NCBI GenBank assembly: GCA_963776565.1
Contig: CAVZNF010000009.1
Span: forward strand, 1-64,000
DNA: 64,000 nucleotides
Reading direction: 5' to 3'
From: GMQP-bins7 sp963776565
GTDB lineage: Bacteria > Actinomycetota > Thermoleophilia > Gaiellales > Gaiellaceae
Part shown: piece after piece, positions 1-10,149 of the stretch
Position numbering within the stretch: position 1 is the stretch's first letter
How the letters are laid out: the number at the start of each line of letters is the position of its first letter
The notes under the pieces: generated by a model
What the model was told of the DNA's origin: nothing
The model's database searches: none
Seen by the model: the letters and a program-made list of their open reading frames with translations, nothing else
Made by a program: the position numbers and the translations under genes

Positions 1-125
1 GTACGGAGATCGTCGCGATCGACGGCACCGTGCAGGCCGGCGACCTCGTCGCGGTAACAGTGGAGCCGTCTGGCGGCGTGGGCTCGCCGACAACCGCGCC
101 GATCGTCGCATCGGACACCGTCTGA
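1..125 (+). CDS. Anti-sigma factor C-terminus (RskA-like), partial
   Basis: Only the last 40 codons are in the window, ending at TGA 123-125. The tail reads VAVTVEPSGGVGSPTTAPIV. This resembles the end of the anti-sigma-K factor (RskA) extracytoplasmic domain, where a VTxEPxGGxxxPTxP motif is common. Such proteins are single-pass membrane proteins that hold an ECF sigma factor inactive. The sigma partner and the membrane segment would lie upstream of the window. Family assignment rests on this short motif only. Confidence 0.5.
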   Translation, partial: TEIVAIDGTVQAGDLVAVTVEPSGGVGSPTTAPIVASDTV

Positions 126-134
126 ACCGTCCCT

Positions 135-2595
135 TTGCGGGAGCTTCGGGCTCCCGGAGCAAGATCGACTCCCTTTCGAGGTCGGAGAGAGAAGGGGACG
201 CCGCGTCCGCGGCGCCGGGTTCGCAAGCGCCGCCTTGCGGCGCTGCTATTCGTCCTCTTCGTGGCTGCAGCCTTGTCCTTCACGTTCGGCCTCGTGCGCG
301 CGGTGGCGAGCGAGATCCCGGCGCTCGACCCGGCGGCGCAGCATGCGGACGTGGACACCGTCATCTACGCGGCCGAACGGCAAGACGGTGCTTGCCGTGC
401 TTCGCGGCGACGAGAGCCGCGTCCTCGTCGACACGCGGACATCGCGCCGATCATGCGGCAGGCGATCGTCTCGGTCGAGGATCAGCGCTTCTTCGAGCAC
501 AACGGAGTCGATCTACACGGCATCGGGCGCGCGTTGTGGCAGGACGTCCGCCAGCAGGGCATCGTCGAGGGTGGCTCGACGATCACACAGCAGTTCGTGA
601 AAAACGCGTACATCCGCAACGAGCAGACGCTCGCACGGAAGGTCCGCGAAGCCGCGCTGGCGTGGCAGCTCGAGCAGCGCTGGAGCAAGGACAGGATCCT
701 CACCGCCTACCTCAACACGATCTATTTCGGGCACGGGGCGAACGGGATCCAGCAAGCTGCTCGTGCGTACTTCAAGAAGAGCGCGAAGGAACTTACGCTC
801 GCGGACTCCGCACTCCTTGCCGGGATTCCTTCGGATCCGTCGCTCTACGACCCGGCGAGCAACCCGCGGAACGCGACGCTTCGACGGCGCCACGTCCTCC
901 GGTTGATGTTCGACCAGGGGAAGATCTGCGGACCAATTCCGGCGTGCGGACAAGGCTCCTCTCCCCGTGCTCGACGACATCCGGCTTCCGGGCACGCAGG
1001 GGCCTGCGCCGTACTTCGTCAACTACGTCAAGGACGACCTCGTCGCGCGCTACGGCGCCGGCCGCGTGTTCGGGGGTGGGCTCAAGGTGACGACGACGAT
1101 CGACCTCGACCTCCAGCTGAAAGCTCGCGCGGCGATCGAGAGCGTCCTGCGCAATCCGGACGGGCCTGCGGCTGCGCTCGTCGCGATCGACCTCGGGACG
1201 GCGCCGTGAAGGCGATGTTCGGCGGGCGGAACTTCCGGCAGAGCCAGTTCAACCTCGCCGCGCAGGCAAAACGCCAGCCGGGTTCCTCGTTCAAGCCGAT
1301 CGTTCTCGCGACCGCGATGAACGAGGGCATCTCGCCGGTACTGAGCTCGAGTCGAAGCCGGTCTCGATCGACGCCGGAGACCGGATCTGGAAGGTAACGA
1401 ACTACGACCACACCTATCTCGGTCGCGTGAGCCTCTCCCGCGCGATCGTCTCCTCGGACAACTCGGTCTTCGCGCAGCTCACCGACCTCGTCGGGCCGAA
1501 GGCGATCGTGAAGACGCGCACGCAGCCTCGGCATCCGCAGCCGACTCGTCCCGTACTTCTCGATCGGCCTCGGTCGGGCGCCGTGAGCCCGCTCGACATG
1601 GCCCGCGCGTACGCCACCATCGCCAACGACGGCCGCCGCATCGACGGCTCGGAGTTCGGCAACCGCCCTCGTGTTGTCCAGACGGTCGAGCGGTTCCGGT
1701 CGAGCCGTGTGGACGCCAACGTTCCGACCCGAAGCAGGTCATGGACGAGGGCCACGCCGAGCTTCTGACCCAGATCCTCCAGGACGTGGTGCGGGTCGGA
1801 ACCGGGAAGCGCGCCGCGATCGCAGGACGCCAGATCGCCGGCAAGACGGGAACGACGGACAATTACGGCGACGCGTGGTTCGTCGGGTACACGCCGGAGC
1901 TCGTCGTCGCCGTGTGGGTCGGGTACCCCGACGCGCTCAAGCCGATGCTCACCGAGTTCAACGGCGAGCCGGTGGCCGGTGGAACGCTCCCCGCGGAGAT
2001 CTGGAAGGCGTTCGTCGAGAAGACCGAGGAGGACGACACGCGGTCGTTCGACTCCCCGCCCTATCTCGGCGGTGCATCGACGTGGGTGGTGCGGCGCGAC
2101 GGATCGTGGCAGCTCGACAACGGCTACTGCCGCGGATCTCGGCTCGTCGCCTACTTCTCCGGGGAGGGGCCGGACACGGAGGCAGACTGCAAGCCGAACG
2201 AGGTCTCGGTGCCGCTCGTCGTCGGGATGACGAAGGCCGGAGCTGAGGCCACGCTGCACGCGCAGCCGCTCGACGCGAGCATCGCCTACGCGCCGGCGAA
2301 GGCGGGGCGGCTGCCCGGCATCGTCGTCAGCCAGGATCCGCGCTCGGGCGGGCTCTCCGCCCACGACTCGGTGACGATCTGGGTCTCGAAGGCCGAGCAC
2401 GGGATGCTTCCCAACTTCGTCGGCTCGAGCATCGCCGACGCGCAACGCGAGGCCGCGCGCTGAAGATCAAGCTTCGCGCCAAGACCGCGCCGCGGTCGGG
2501 CAGGCGCAGTTCTCCGCCAGAGCCGAGAGCCCGGTGTGGCGGTCGCGCGCGGGCTGCGGGTCACGCTCGTGGTCGGGGACGGCTCACGAACCTAG
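135..2595 (+). CDS. Class A penicillin-binding protein (GT51 + transpeptidase + PASTA), multiply frameshifted
   Basis: Bifunctional peptidoglycan synthase at the cell membrane. A basic N-terminus is followed by a membrane segment (about 234-300). The GT51 domain shows VEDQRFFEHNG and GGSTITQQ. The transpeptidase shows SxxK in PGSSFKP, SxN in SSDNS and KTG in AGKTGTTDNYGDAW. One and a half PASTA repeats close the protein, ending QSREPGVAVARGL before TAG 2593-2595. The reading changes frame near 373, 432, 950, 1200, 1345, 1540, 1735 and 2463, so no single ORF covers it. Every domain remains recognisable, so sequence error is likelier than decay, but this density is the worst in the window. The start is taken as TTG 135. 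Confidence 0.85.
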
Positions 2596-3125
2596 AGCCG
2601 GCGAGAGAGAACCGCCACGGCTTTTCGACGGCGCGGGTGATGCCGACCCGTGTCGATGCGACGACGTCGACCGAAGCGCTCGGCGCGATCAGCGCGAACG
2701 GCGGACCTCTCGAGGTCGAGCCCGTCGTGCGCGGACGTGATGCCGAGCGCCTGGGTGAGCCTCCCCGGCCCGGACGCGAGCAAGCGGACGTCGTCCAAGC
2801 CGCGCCGCTCGCTGCATCTCTCCGACGCCGTGCGTCGGCTCGAGCGCGCGCAGGAGGACCGCCGCGCCGATCGCCTCGTCTGCGCAGACGACGTTCGCGC
2901 ACCAGTGGATCCCGTACGAGCGATAGACGTACAGCCGACCCGGCGGCCCGAACATCGTCGCGTTCCGGCGCGTCCGACCTCCGAACGAATGGCTCGCCGG
3001 ATCATCCGGCGCATACGCCTCGGTCTCGACGACCACTCCTCCGACGCCGTCGACGAGGAGCGTCCACGCCGACGAGCTCCCGCGCGACGACGTCCGCGTC
3101 GCGCGCGAAGAACCCTCGCGGAGGC
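2561..3125 (-). CDS. 3-methyladenine DNA glycosylase (MPG/AAG family), frameshifted
   Basis: Removes alkylated purines in base-excision repair. The core motif is clear: VVETEAYAPDDPASHSFGG, then RNATMFGPPGRLYVYRSYGIH, where the glutamate of VETEAY is the family catalytic residue. The N-terminus (FFARDADVVARELVG) lies in another frame up to about 3060. The C-terminus (GRLTQALGITSAHDGLDL, then RVGITRAVEKPWRF) needs two further frame changes near 2860 and 2705. It follows the stop of the RemA-like gene directly, as the last gene of the minus run, and its end overlaps the penicillin-binding protein end by about 35 bp. The exact start is unclear. Confidence 0.8.
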
Positions 3126-3126
3126 G

Positions 3127-3477
3127 TCAGAAGAGCGGCTCGGTCTCGGCCGGTCGTGCCGTCGCGGCGAGCAGCTTGCGGGCACGCCGCCCGAGGTCGC
3201 CGAGATCGACGCGACCTTCCTCCGCCGCCGCGGCGAGACGCTCCGCGAGATCGAGCGCGCCGTCGAGCAGCGCCGAATCTCCGCCCTCATGGCCCATCTC
3301 GTGGAGGATCGTGCGCTCGGTCCGTGACGCCACGAGCGGCTCGCCCACGCCTTCGACCCACACCCGCGTCCGGCGGCCGCCCCCTCGATCGTCGCCCGTT
3401 ATGGGCTCGAGCGCGTAGATCTTGTCCGCGCGCGCGTACTTCCCGAAGCCGAGGAAGATCATCCGCGCCGGCGTCAT
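3127..3477 (-). CDS. RemA/DUF370-like small protein
   Basis: 116 aa from ATG 3477. The N-terminal half reads MIFLGFGKYARADKIYALEP, then a Gly/Arg stretch and RRTRVWVEG, then EPLVASRTERTIL. This matches the layout of the RemA/DUF370 family: GFGN..sdRIIAI, a GRrTR segment, and a final LSaiqpeTi-like segment. RemA acts as a DNA-binding regulator in Bacillus. Here a helical Ala/Glu-rich C-terminal half (about residues 65-116) follows. It sits between a membrane protein and a DNA glycosylase in a minus-strand operon. Family call is moderate; function is unknown. Confidence 0.5.
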   Translation of the reverse strand: MTPARMIFLGFGKYARADKIYALEPITGDDRGGGRRTRVWVEGVGEPLVASRTERTILHEMGHEGGDSALLDGALDLAERLAAAAEEGRVDLGDLGRRARKLLAATARPAETEPLF

Positions 3478-4356
3478 GGAGCGGAGTATGACGGCCGCTT
3501 GTCCTCGCGGAGAAGGACGACGGTGGAGAGCACGGCAAGCGCGATGACGACCAACCAGATCGGGTTCGCCGAGGGCAGGATCGCCGACGGAATCCTCGCG
3601 TCCGTCCAGCCGCGCTTCACGAATTGCTCGTTCCACGCGTCCTGGACGCAGTTGACCGCGCCGTACGAGAGCATCAGCCCGAGGTACGACGTGATCGCGA
3701 GACGCAGGCCTCTCGTCTCCACGAAGACACGCGAGAGAAGCAGCGCGGTGATCAGCAGCAGCGCGCCGTCCTCGCCGTGATGGTGGCCGAGGTGAACCGC
3801 GGCGATGAGCGTGCCGTCCTTCTCGGGGATGACCTCTTCCCCCATGAAGACGTCGCCGGGGAAGTGGAAGCCGAGCTCCGCGCTGAGCCAGGGCAACGAG
3901 ATCAGGAGCACGACGGCGACGATGATCACGCGTGCGGTGTCCCACGGCCGTCGCGATGCGAGTGACGGGCCGGCGCGTCGCGTCGCCGCTACGGTCAGCC
4001 CAGCCGCGATCACCACTCCGAGCGCAGGGATCGCGTTCCCCCAGTGGGCGTCGAGGTTCTTCTGCTCGTTGAACCACGGAATCGTGGCGCACAGTCCGAT
4101 GGCGGGCGCCGCGGCCCACCACGCGCTCCGAGGAAGGGCGGCAGCGGCGATCAGGACGAGCGCGATCGCGACGAGTCCGAACGGGAAGTTGACGAGCGTG
4201 AGCGCACGACTGAGCCCGCCCGCGATTCCTTCCCTCGACACGTGGTACGTCTCGCTCGGGTCGATCCGGCTGTACGTCGACGATCACGCACAGGGCGATG
4301 AGGCCCCACAGCGCCCACGTGGCGAGGGCCTCACCCTGAGACGGGCCGCGCGACAC
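3474..4356 (-). CDS. Multi-pass membrane protein of unknown function, one frameshift
   Basis: About 290 aa with some seven hydrophobic segments. GTG 4356 overlaps the TAG of the upstream aminotransferase (TAGTG). The first segment (EALATWALWGLIALCVIVDV) is in a different frame from the rest, with a one-base change near 4280 before RIDPSETYHVSREGIAGG. A polar loop carries LGHHHGEDGALL, a His cluster that could bind metal. The end overlaps the next gene start by 4 bp. No family is recognised. Confidence 0.6.
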
Positions 4357-5475
4357 TACTCCAGGGATTCGCGGAGAGCGTCCGCGACATACGCCTGATC
4401 GTCCTCGGCGAGCCGCGCGTGGAACGGGATCGCGAGCGTGCGCGACGCGATCTCCTCGGCGACGGGGCACAGGCCGACGCGAAACCCGAAGCGATCCTGC
4501 ATGTACGGCTGGAGGTGGATGCACGGGAGGTAGCGCGCCGTCTGAACGCCCCTCGCGGAGAGCGACGCGATCACCGCCTCGCGGTCGGCATGCAGCGGGA
4601 AGCGTGACGACGTACACGAACCACGAGCGCTCGTGGTCGGCGTCGTCAGCGCAGGGGAGCTCGAGCCCGGGCACGTCGGCGAGGAGCCGCGCGTAGCGGG
4701 CCGCAACGGTCGAGCGCGCCGTGAGAATCGCGTCGAGCTTCTCGAGCTGCCCCAGGCCGATCGCCGCGCCGATGTCGTCGAGCCGGTAGTTGAAGCCGAG
4801 CCTGGAGTGCTCGAGCCACCCGCCCGAGTCGGCCCGGCCCTGGTTCCGGAGGCTCCGCAGCAGCAACCACTCGCTCTCCGAGTGGGTCGTCACCATCCCG
4901 CCCTCACCGGTCGTGATCTGCTTGTTCGGGTAGAAGGCGAAGGCCGCCGACGGGCCCTGCGATGCGATCGGGGCGCCTTTGTAGCGAGCGCCGAGCGCCT
5001 CGCAGGCGTCGTCGATCAGCGCGATGCCACGCGCGTCACAGAGCGCACGCAACTCGTCGAGCTCGCACGGATAGCCGTAGATGTCGACAGCGATCACGGC
5101 CCGCGTGCGGTCGGTGATCGCGGCCTCGACCGCTGCCGGCGAGAGGTTCAGCGTTCGCCGGTCGATGTCCGCGAAGACCGGCGTCGCTCCCTCGTAGATC
5201 GCGCAGTTCGCCGACGCGACGAACGAATACGGAGAGGTGACGATCTCGTCTCCGGGGCCGACTCCAGCCGTGATGCAGAGCAGGTGCAGCCCCGCCGTGC
5301 CGCTCGAGACGGCCGCGGCGTACGGTGCTCCGACCGCCTCCGCAAACGCCTCTTCGAAGCGGTCGATCGTCGGGCCGAGCGAGAGCCGCCCTGAGCGAAG
5401 CACGTCGGCGACGAGCTCTTCCTCCCGCTCGTCGAGCCAGGGCAGCGAGAGCGGGATCGTCCGGACGGACGCCAC
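4356..5475 (-). CDS. DegT/DnrJ/EryC1/StrS aminotransferase, one frameshift
   Basis: PLP-dependent sugar-type aminotransferase. It starts IPLSLPWLDEREEELVADVL and carries SSGTAGLHLL, the acidic IDDACEALGARY and the Schiff-base lysine in FYPNKQITTGEGG, all standard for the family, which acts mainly on nucleotide-linked keto sugars. The reading frame changes near 4600, in the cttcccgctg stretch, after VYVVTLP. The C-terminal part (HADREAVIASLSARGVQTARY) continues normally to TAG 4356. GTG 5475 lies 4 bp after the ilvE stop. No other sugar-nucleotide genes are adjacent, so the substrate is open. Confidence 0.85.
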
Positions 5476-5478
5476 GCG

Positions 5479-6405
5479 CTATGCCGTGGACGGCGACATC
5501 TCGACCACGTCGAGCCAGTGGCTCCAGCGCTCGCTGCGCCCGTGCACGGTGTCGAGATAGGCCGTCTGCAGCTCGCGCGTCACAGGCCCCACACCGATCT
5601 CGCGGTCGTCGACCGCGCGCACCGGCGCCACCTCCGTCGCGGTCCCGACCATGAATACCTCGTCTGCGAGATAGAGATCGGTGCGGATGAGGAGCGTCTC
5701 CTCGACGCGGTGGCCGAGGTCCTGGGCGATCTGGATGACCGTGTCGCGCGTGATGCCGGGAAGGATCGACATCGCGAGCGGCGGGGTGTGGATGACTCCG
5801 TCGCGCACGACGAAGATGTTCTCGCCCGGCCCGTCGGCGACATAGCCGTCGTGGGAGAGCATGATCGCCTCGTCGTAACCGGCGCGGCGCGCCTCCATCG
5901 TCGCGAGCATCGAGTTCAGGTAGATGCCGGTCGCCTTCGCGACGTGCGGGATGACGTTCGGTCCGACGCGCTCCCAGCTCGAGATCTTCGCCGAGATGCC
6001 CTGCGCCTGGCTCTCGTCACCGAGATAGGCGCCCCACGGGAAGCTGATGATCACGACGTCGACCGGGTTCCCGGTGGACGCCACGCCGAGCTCGCCGTAG
6101 CCGTAGAACGCGATCGGCCGCAGGTAGCACGATGCGAGCCCGTTGGCCGCGATGACGTCGTGCGCGGCCGAGCGGATCTCCTCGAGCGAGTACGGGAGGT
6201 CCATGTAGAGGACCTTCGCCGAGTTCTGCAGGCGTACGAGGTGGTCGGTCAGGCGGAACACCGCCGGTCCCTTTGGCGTGTCGTAGCAGCGAATGCCCTC
6301 GAATACGCCGGAGCCGTAGTTGAGCCCGTGCGAGGCGACGTGGATCTTCGCGTCCGCCCAGTCGACGAGCTCGCCGTTCATCCAGATCTTCTCGGTCTCT
6401 TGCAT
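5479..6405 (-). CDS. ilvE: Branched-chain amino acid aminotransferase
   Basis: 308 aa, normal length, fold type IV PLP aminotransferase for the last step of Val, Leu and Ile synthesis (and the first of their breakdown). Seen: HVASHGLNYGSGVFEGIRCY near the N-terminus, the lysine in HVAKATGIYLNS, GPGENIFVVRDG, and LPGITRDTVIQIAQ. The ATG at 6405 is preceded by a GGAGAG ribosome site. It begins 4 bp after the YbaK-type gene. The frame is intact throughout. Confidence 0.93.
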   Translation of the reverse strand: MQETEKIWMNGELVDWADAKIHVASHGLNYGSGVFEGIRCYDTPKGPAVFRLTDHLVRLQNSAKVLYMDLPYSLEEIRSAAHDVIAANGLASCYLRPIAFYGYGELGVASTGNPVDVVIISFPWGAYLGDESQAQGISAKISSWERVGPNVIPHVAKATGIYLNSMLATMEARRAGYDEAIMLSHDGYVADGPGENIFVVRDGVIHTPPLAMSILPGITRDTVIQIAQDLGHRVEETLLIRTDLYLADEVFMVGTATEVAPVRAVDDREIGVGPVTRELQTAYLDTVHGRSERWSHWLDVVEMSPSTA

Positions 6406-6409
6406 CGGG

Positions 6410-6925
6410 TCAGCTCTCCTTCGGTCTAGAAGAATCGTAGGTTCGCTCGGTGACGACGTCCATCGGCCGCGCCCGCGTCAGTCGCCCGAGCTCGCTCGGG
6501 CTGATCGCGAGCATGTGCCGTGACGATCCGGCGCCCGCCCAGACGAGCGAGTGCCGGTACAGCGCGCGCTCCATGAGCGCTTCGTCGATCTTCGGGAGTG
6601 GAAAGGGCGCGACGGCGCCGGGCGCGAAGCCGGTGGCTTCCTCCACCTCGGGCGCCTTCGCCACTCGAGCAGACTCCGCATCGAGGGCGCGAGCGACCTT
6701 CTGCGGGTCGCACCGACGGTCTCCCGGAACGAAGACGACGACCGGGCGCTCGTCGCAGACGAGCACGAGCGACTTCACGATCTGGTCGAGGTCGCAGCCG
6801 GCCGCCGTCGCCGCGTCCTGCGCGGTCGGCGTGCCTTCGGGGAACTCGTGGATGCGCGACTCGACTCCCGATTCGCGGAGGAAGGAGGACACCCGCTCGA
6901 CGGGCTCCGGCCAGGCCCCTACCAC
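6410..6925 (-). CDS. YbaK/EbsC-type aminoacyl-tRNA deacylase
   Basis: 171 aa. YbaK/ProX domain proteins hydrolyse mischarged tRNA such as Cys-tRNA(Pro). Seen: TAQDAATAAGCDLDQIVKSL, then VFVPGDRRCDPQKVARAL and a GFAPGAVAPFPLP segment, in the family order, including the conserved lysine of IVKSL. It starts 24 bp after the methyltransferase stop and 4 bp before ilvE, inside the amino-acid operon. Confidence 0.85.
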   Translation of the reverse strand: MVGAWPEPVERVSSFLRESGVESRIHEFPEGTPTAQDAATAAGCDLDQIVKSLVLVCDERPVVVFVPGDRRCDPQKVARALDAESARVAKAPEVEEATGFAPGAVAPFPLPKIDEALMERALYRHSLVWAGAGSSRHMLAISPSELGRLTRARPMDVVTERTYDSSRPKES

Positions 6926-6948
6926 GCCCGCAGCCTACCTCTCGGAAG

Positions 6949-7420
6949 TCAGTAGACGAAGGGGACGAGCCGGAAGCGGACCTGCGGCGCTGTAGTCCGC
7001 GTACTCCGGGTAGGTCGCTGCGAGGAAGCGCTCCTCGACGCGCGCCTTGAGCGCCCAGAGCGACTGCGAGGGCGGCCGTTCCGGCGAGCGCCCACGGCGA
7101 GAGCGCGAGCGGGATGCCCGCCGAAGACGAGGATGCCGCCGGAGTAGACGGGGTGGCGCACGAACGCGTACGGCCCGTCGTCGACGAGCTGACCGCCGCG
7201 CGCCGGCCGCGGAAACGGCGTCATGCTCGAGCCAAGTGCGCGTGCGGCGAGGATGACGACGAGCGTCGCCGGACAGGAACAACGACGCCCCGAGAGCCGA
7301 TCGCCATGTCGAATCGCGGTCGGGCCAGGCGATCACCGCACCGACGATCGCCGCCATGAGCACGAACTGCAGCACGACCCATCCTCCGCCGCGCTCGCCG
7401 AGCTGAGGAACCTCAGCCAA
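6949..7420 (-). CDS. Isoprenylcysteine methyltransferase-like membrane protein, frameshifted
   Basis: Small multi-pass membrane methyltransferase of the ICMT/PEMT type. The signature DDGPYAFVRHPVYSGGILV is clear, followed by EERFLAATYPEYADYS in another frame. The N-terminal segment (VVLQFVLMAAIVGAVIAW) lies upstream in a third frame, so at least two indels (near 7255 and 7120) break it. TTG 7420 overlaps the serA stop. Substrate is unknown; bacterial members are usually described only as methyltransferase family proteins. Confidence 0.7.
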
Positions 7421-8993
7421 GCGAGATGAACCGCACGTCGTCGAACCCGGACGCCTCGACGCGCTCGACGAGCTCGGGAGGCGCAGGCGAGTCGATGGAG
7501 AAGGCCATGAGCGCCTTGCCGCCCTCGGTCGTGCGCGACACCGCCATGTTCGCGATGTTGACGCCGGCCTCGCCGAACATCGTTCCGACCTTCCCGATGA
7601 TGCCCGGCACGTCGTCGTACGAGAGGAACGCCATGTGCGGCGCGAGCTCGATGTCGATCGAGAACCCCAGCGCGCCGGCAAGGAACAGGCGGTGCTCGGG
7701 ACCGACGGTCGTCCCGGCCACCTCGACGTCCTGCGCTCCCGCGCCGACGACGACGCGGACGAGGTTCGTGTAGTGCTGCGCCGTGGCGAAGCGCTGCTCG
7801 GAGACGTCGATCCCGCGCTCGGCCGCGATCAGAGGCGCGTTCACCTCGTTCACCGCCTCGTCGACTCGACCCTGGAACGCGCCGTTCAGCGCTGCGACCG
7901 TCAGGAGTCGCGCGTCGTGCTCCGAGAGCGGGCCGTGGACGGCGACCGTGATGCGGCGAGGGCCACGCGTCCGCGAGCGCCATCGCGAGGCGGCCGAGCT
8001 TCGCAGCGAGCGGGACGAACGGGCCGAGGATCTCGAGCTCACGCGGGTCGACGACCGGGATGTTGACCGCCGTCCGGACGACCTCCCCGTCGAGCGCCGC
8101 GGCAACCTGCTCCGCGATCACGACACCGGCCCGATCCTGTGCCTCGGCCGTCGAGCCCGCGAGGTGCGGCGTCACGACGACCTGCGGAAGTCCGAGCAGC
8201 GGGCCCGAGTATGGCTCCGTCTCGAAGACGTCGAGCGCCGCGCCGGCGACCCTCCCGCTGCCGATCGCCGCGACCAGCGCGTCCTCGTCGACGAGGCCTC
8301 CTCTGGCCGCGTTGACGATCCGCACACCGTCCTTCATCTGCTCGAAGGCAGACGCATCGAGGAGCCGTCGTGTCTCGTCGTTCAGCGGGAGATGAAGCGT
8401 GATGACGTCGGCCTGGGCGTAGACCTCCTCGAGCGAGCCGGCCGATTCGACACCGAGCTCGCGGAACCGATCTGCGGCCACGAACGGGTCGTACGCGACG
8501 ACGCGCATCCCAGCCCGAGCGCGCGATGCGCGACCTGGCGACCGATCCGTCCCAGTCCGAGGACACCGAGCGTCTTCCCCGCCAGCTCGATTCCCGTAAA
8601 GCGCGCGCGATCCCAGGTTCCGGCCGTGAGCGCAGCGTGCGCCTGGGGGACGTTCCGGGCGAGCGCGAGCAGGAGCGCGATCGCATGCTCGGCAGCGGAG
8701 TCGACGGTCGACTCGGCGGCGTTCGCGACGACGATCCCGCGGCGGGTCGCCGCCTCGACGTCGACATTGTCGACGCCGACGCCTGCCCGTCCGATGACCT
8801 TGAGGCGGCGCGCATGGTCGATGAGAGACGCGTCGATCGTCGTCGCCGAGCGAATGACGATCGCGTCGTAGTCGACGATGATCGAGGCGAGATCCGACTC
8901 CGAGTCCTCGACGACGTCGAAGCGCTGCCGTAGGAGCTCGAGGCCGGAGTCGGCGATCGGCTCGCGGACGAGGACGCGGAGTCGCTCAGACAC
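7413..8993 (-). CDS. serA: D-3-phosphoglycerate dehydrogenase, two frameshifts
   Basis: First committed step of serine synthesis: 3-phosphoglycerate plus NAD+ to phosphohydroxypyruvate. Domain order is substrate-binding, NAD-binding (GLGRIGRQVAHRAL), return of the substrate domain with NAARGGLVDEDAL and TPHLAGSTAEAQDRAG, then an intervening domain and a C-terminal ACT domain (MAFLSYDDVPGIIGKVGTMF). This is the long form usual in Actinobacteria. Frame changes near 8508 and 7965 separate three well-conserved parts. GTG 8993 overlaps the stop of the upstream aminotransferase by 8 bp. Confidence 0.93.
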
Positions 8994-10136
8994 GTGCGGG
9001 GTCGCGATACGCCTCGAGCGCGCGCGCCGCGGCGACGCCGGGCTCGATCGCCGCACCGCGCTCCGCCAGGAGCGTCTCGACGGCGGTGAGCGCCGTCGTG
9101 ATGTCGAGCACGTCGTAGTAGCCGATGTGGCCGATGCGAAACATCCGCGTTCCGAGCTCTCCGTGGGCACCGGCGACCGTGATGCCGAAGCGATCGCGCA
9201 GCTCGAGGACGAGCTCCTTCGCGTCGACCCCTTCCGGCGTGAGGATCGCGGTGACGACGGCCGAGCGCTCCTCGTCGGGCGAGAACAGCTCGAGGCCCAT
9301 CGCCTTGACTCCCTCGCGGCACGCCCGACCGAGAGCAGCGTGGCGCGCGAAGGCGGCGTCAAGCCCTTCGTCGAGGAGCATCGCAAGGGCGGCGTCGAGG
9401 GCGGCGACGAGCGTGACCGCGGGAGTGAACGGCGTCGAGCCGGACTCGAGCGCGGCGCGCATGCGCTCCCAGTCGAAGTAGTAGCGCGGCATCGTCGAAC
9501 GTCGCGACCGCTCCCACGCAGCGTCGGAGATCGTCGCGAGCGAGAGCCCGGGCGGCGTCATCAGCGCCTTCTGCGAGCCCGGCCACGACGACGTCGAGAC
9601 CCCACGCGTCGGTCTCGACGCGGCACGGCACCGAGGCTCGACACCGCATCGACCACCACAAGAGCGCCGGCATCCCGAGCCACGCGGGCGAGCGCCTGCA
9701 CATCCGCGACGACGCCGGTCGACGTCTCGGAATGGACGAGGACGACGACCTCCGCGCCCGTTTCGCCGAGGCGGGAGCGGAGGTCGTCGGGCTGCGGCGT
9801 CTCCCCCCAGGAGTACCGAAGCTCGTGTACGTCTGCGCCCAAGGCCGCCGCCATGCTGCACCAGCGATCGCCGAACGCTCCCGCCGTGACGACGAGCACG
9901 CGCTCGCCCGGCGAGAGGAGGTTCACGATGGCCGACTCGAAGGCGCCCGATCCTGACGCCGTGAAGAGAAGAACGTCGTTCTGCGTCCGGCAGACCTCTT
10001 GCAGCCGACCGAGTGTCCGCAGCATCAGCTCTCGGAAGTCCGGCCCACGGTGATGGATGACGGGCGCAGCGCCTGCTGCGAGCACCTCGGGCGGCACCGG
10101 AGTTGGGCCTGGAGCCATGAGGTAGCGCTTCCTCAT
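8986..10136 (-). CDS. Class V aminotransferase (alanine-glyoxylate / serine-pyruvate type), frameshifted
   Basis: Fold type I PLP enzyme. Seen: YLMAPGPTPVPPEVL, FTASGSGAFESAI, VVDAVSSLGAVP and the Schiff-base lysine in GSQKALMTPPGLS, then a C-terminal RIGHIGYYD segment. Frame changes lie near 9625 and 9575. The 8-bp overlap with serA suggests co-translation. In several lineages a class V aminotransferase of this subtype supplies the transamination step of serine synthesis, so it may act on phosphohydroxypyruvate here; glyoxylate or serine-pyruvate exchange is the alternative. Confidence 0.85.
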
Positions 10137-10149
10137 GGCGCGAGGGTAG

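Noticed and set aside
3127..5475. A 782-aa open frame on the minus strand
   Set aside because: It is the aminotransferase N-terminus running on, after a frame change near 4600, through out-of-frame sequence of the membrane protein and into the RemA-like gene. The three are separate genes.
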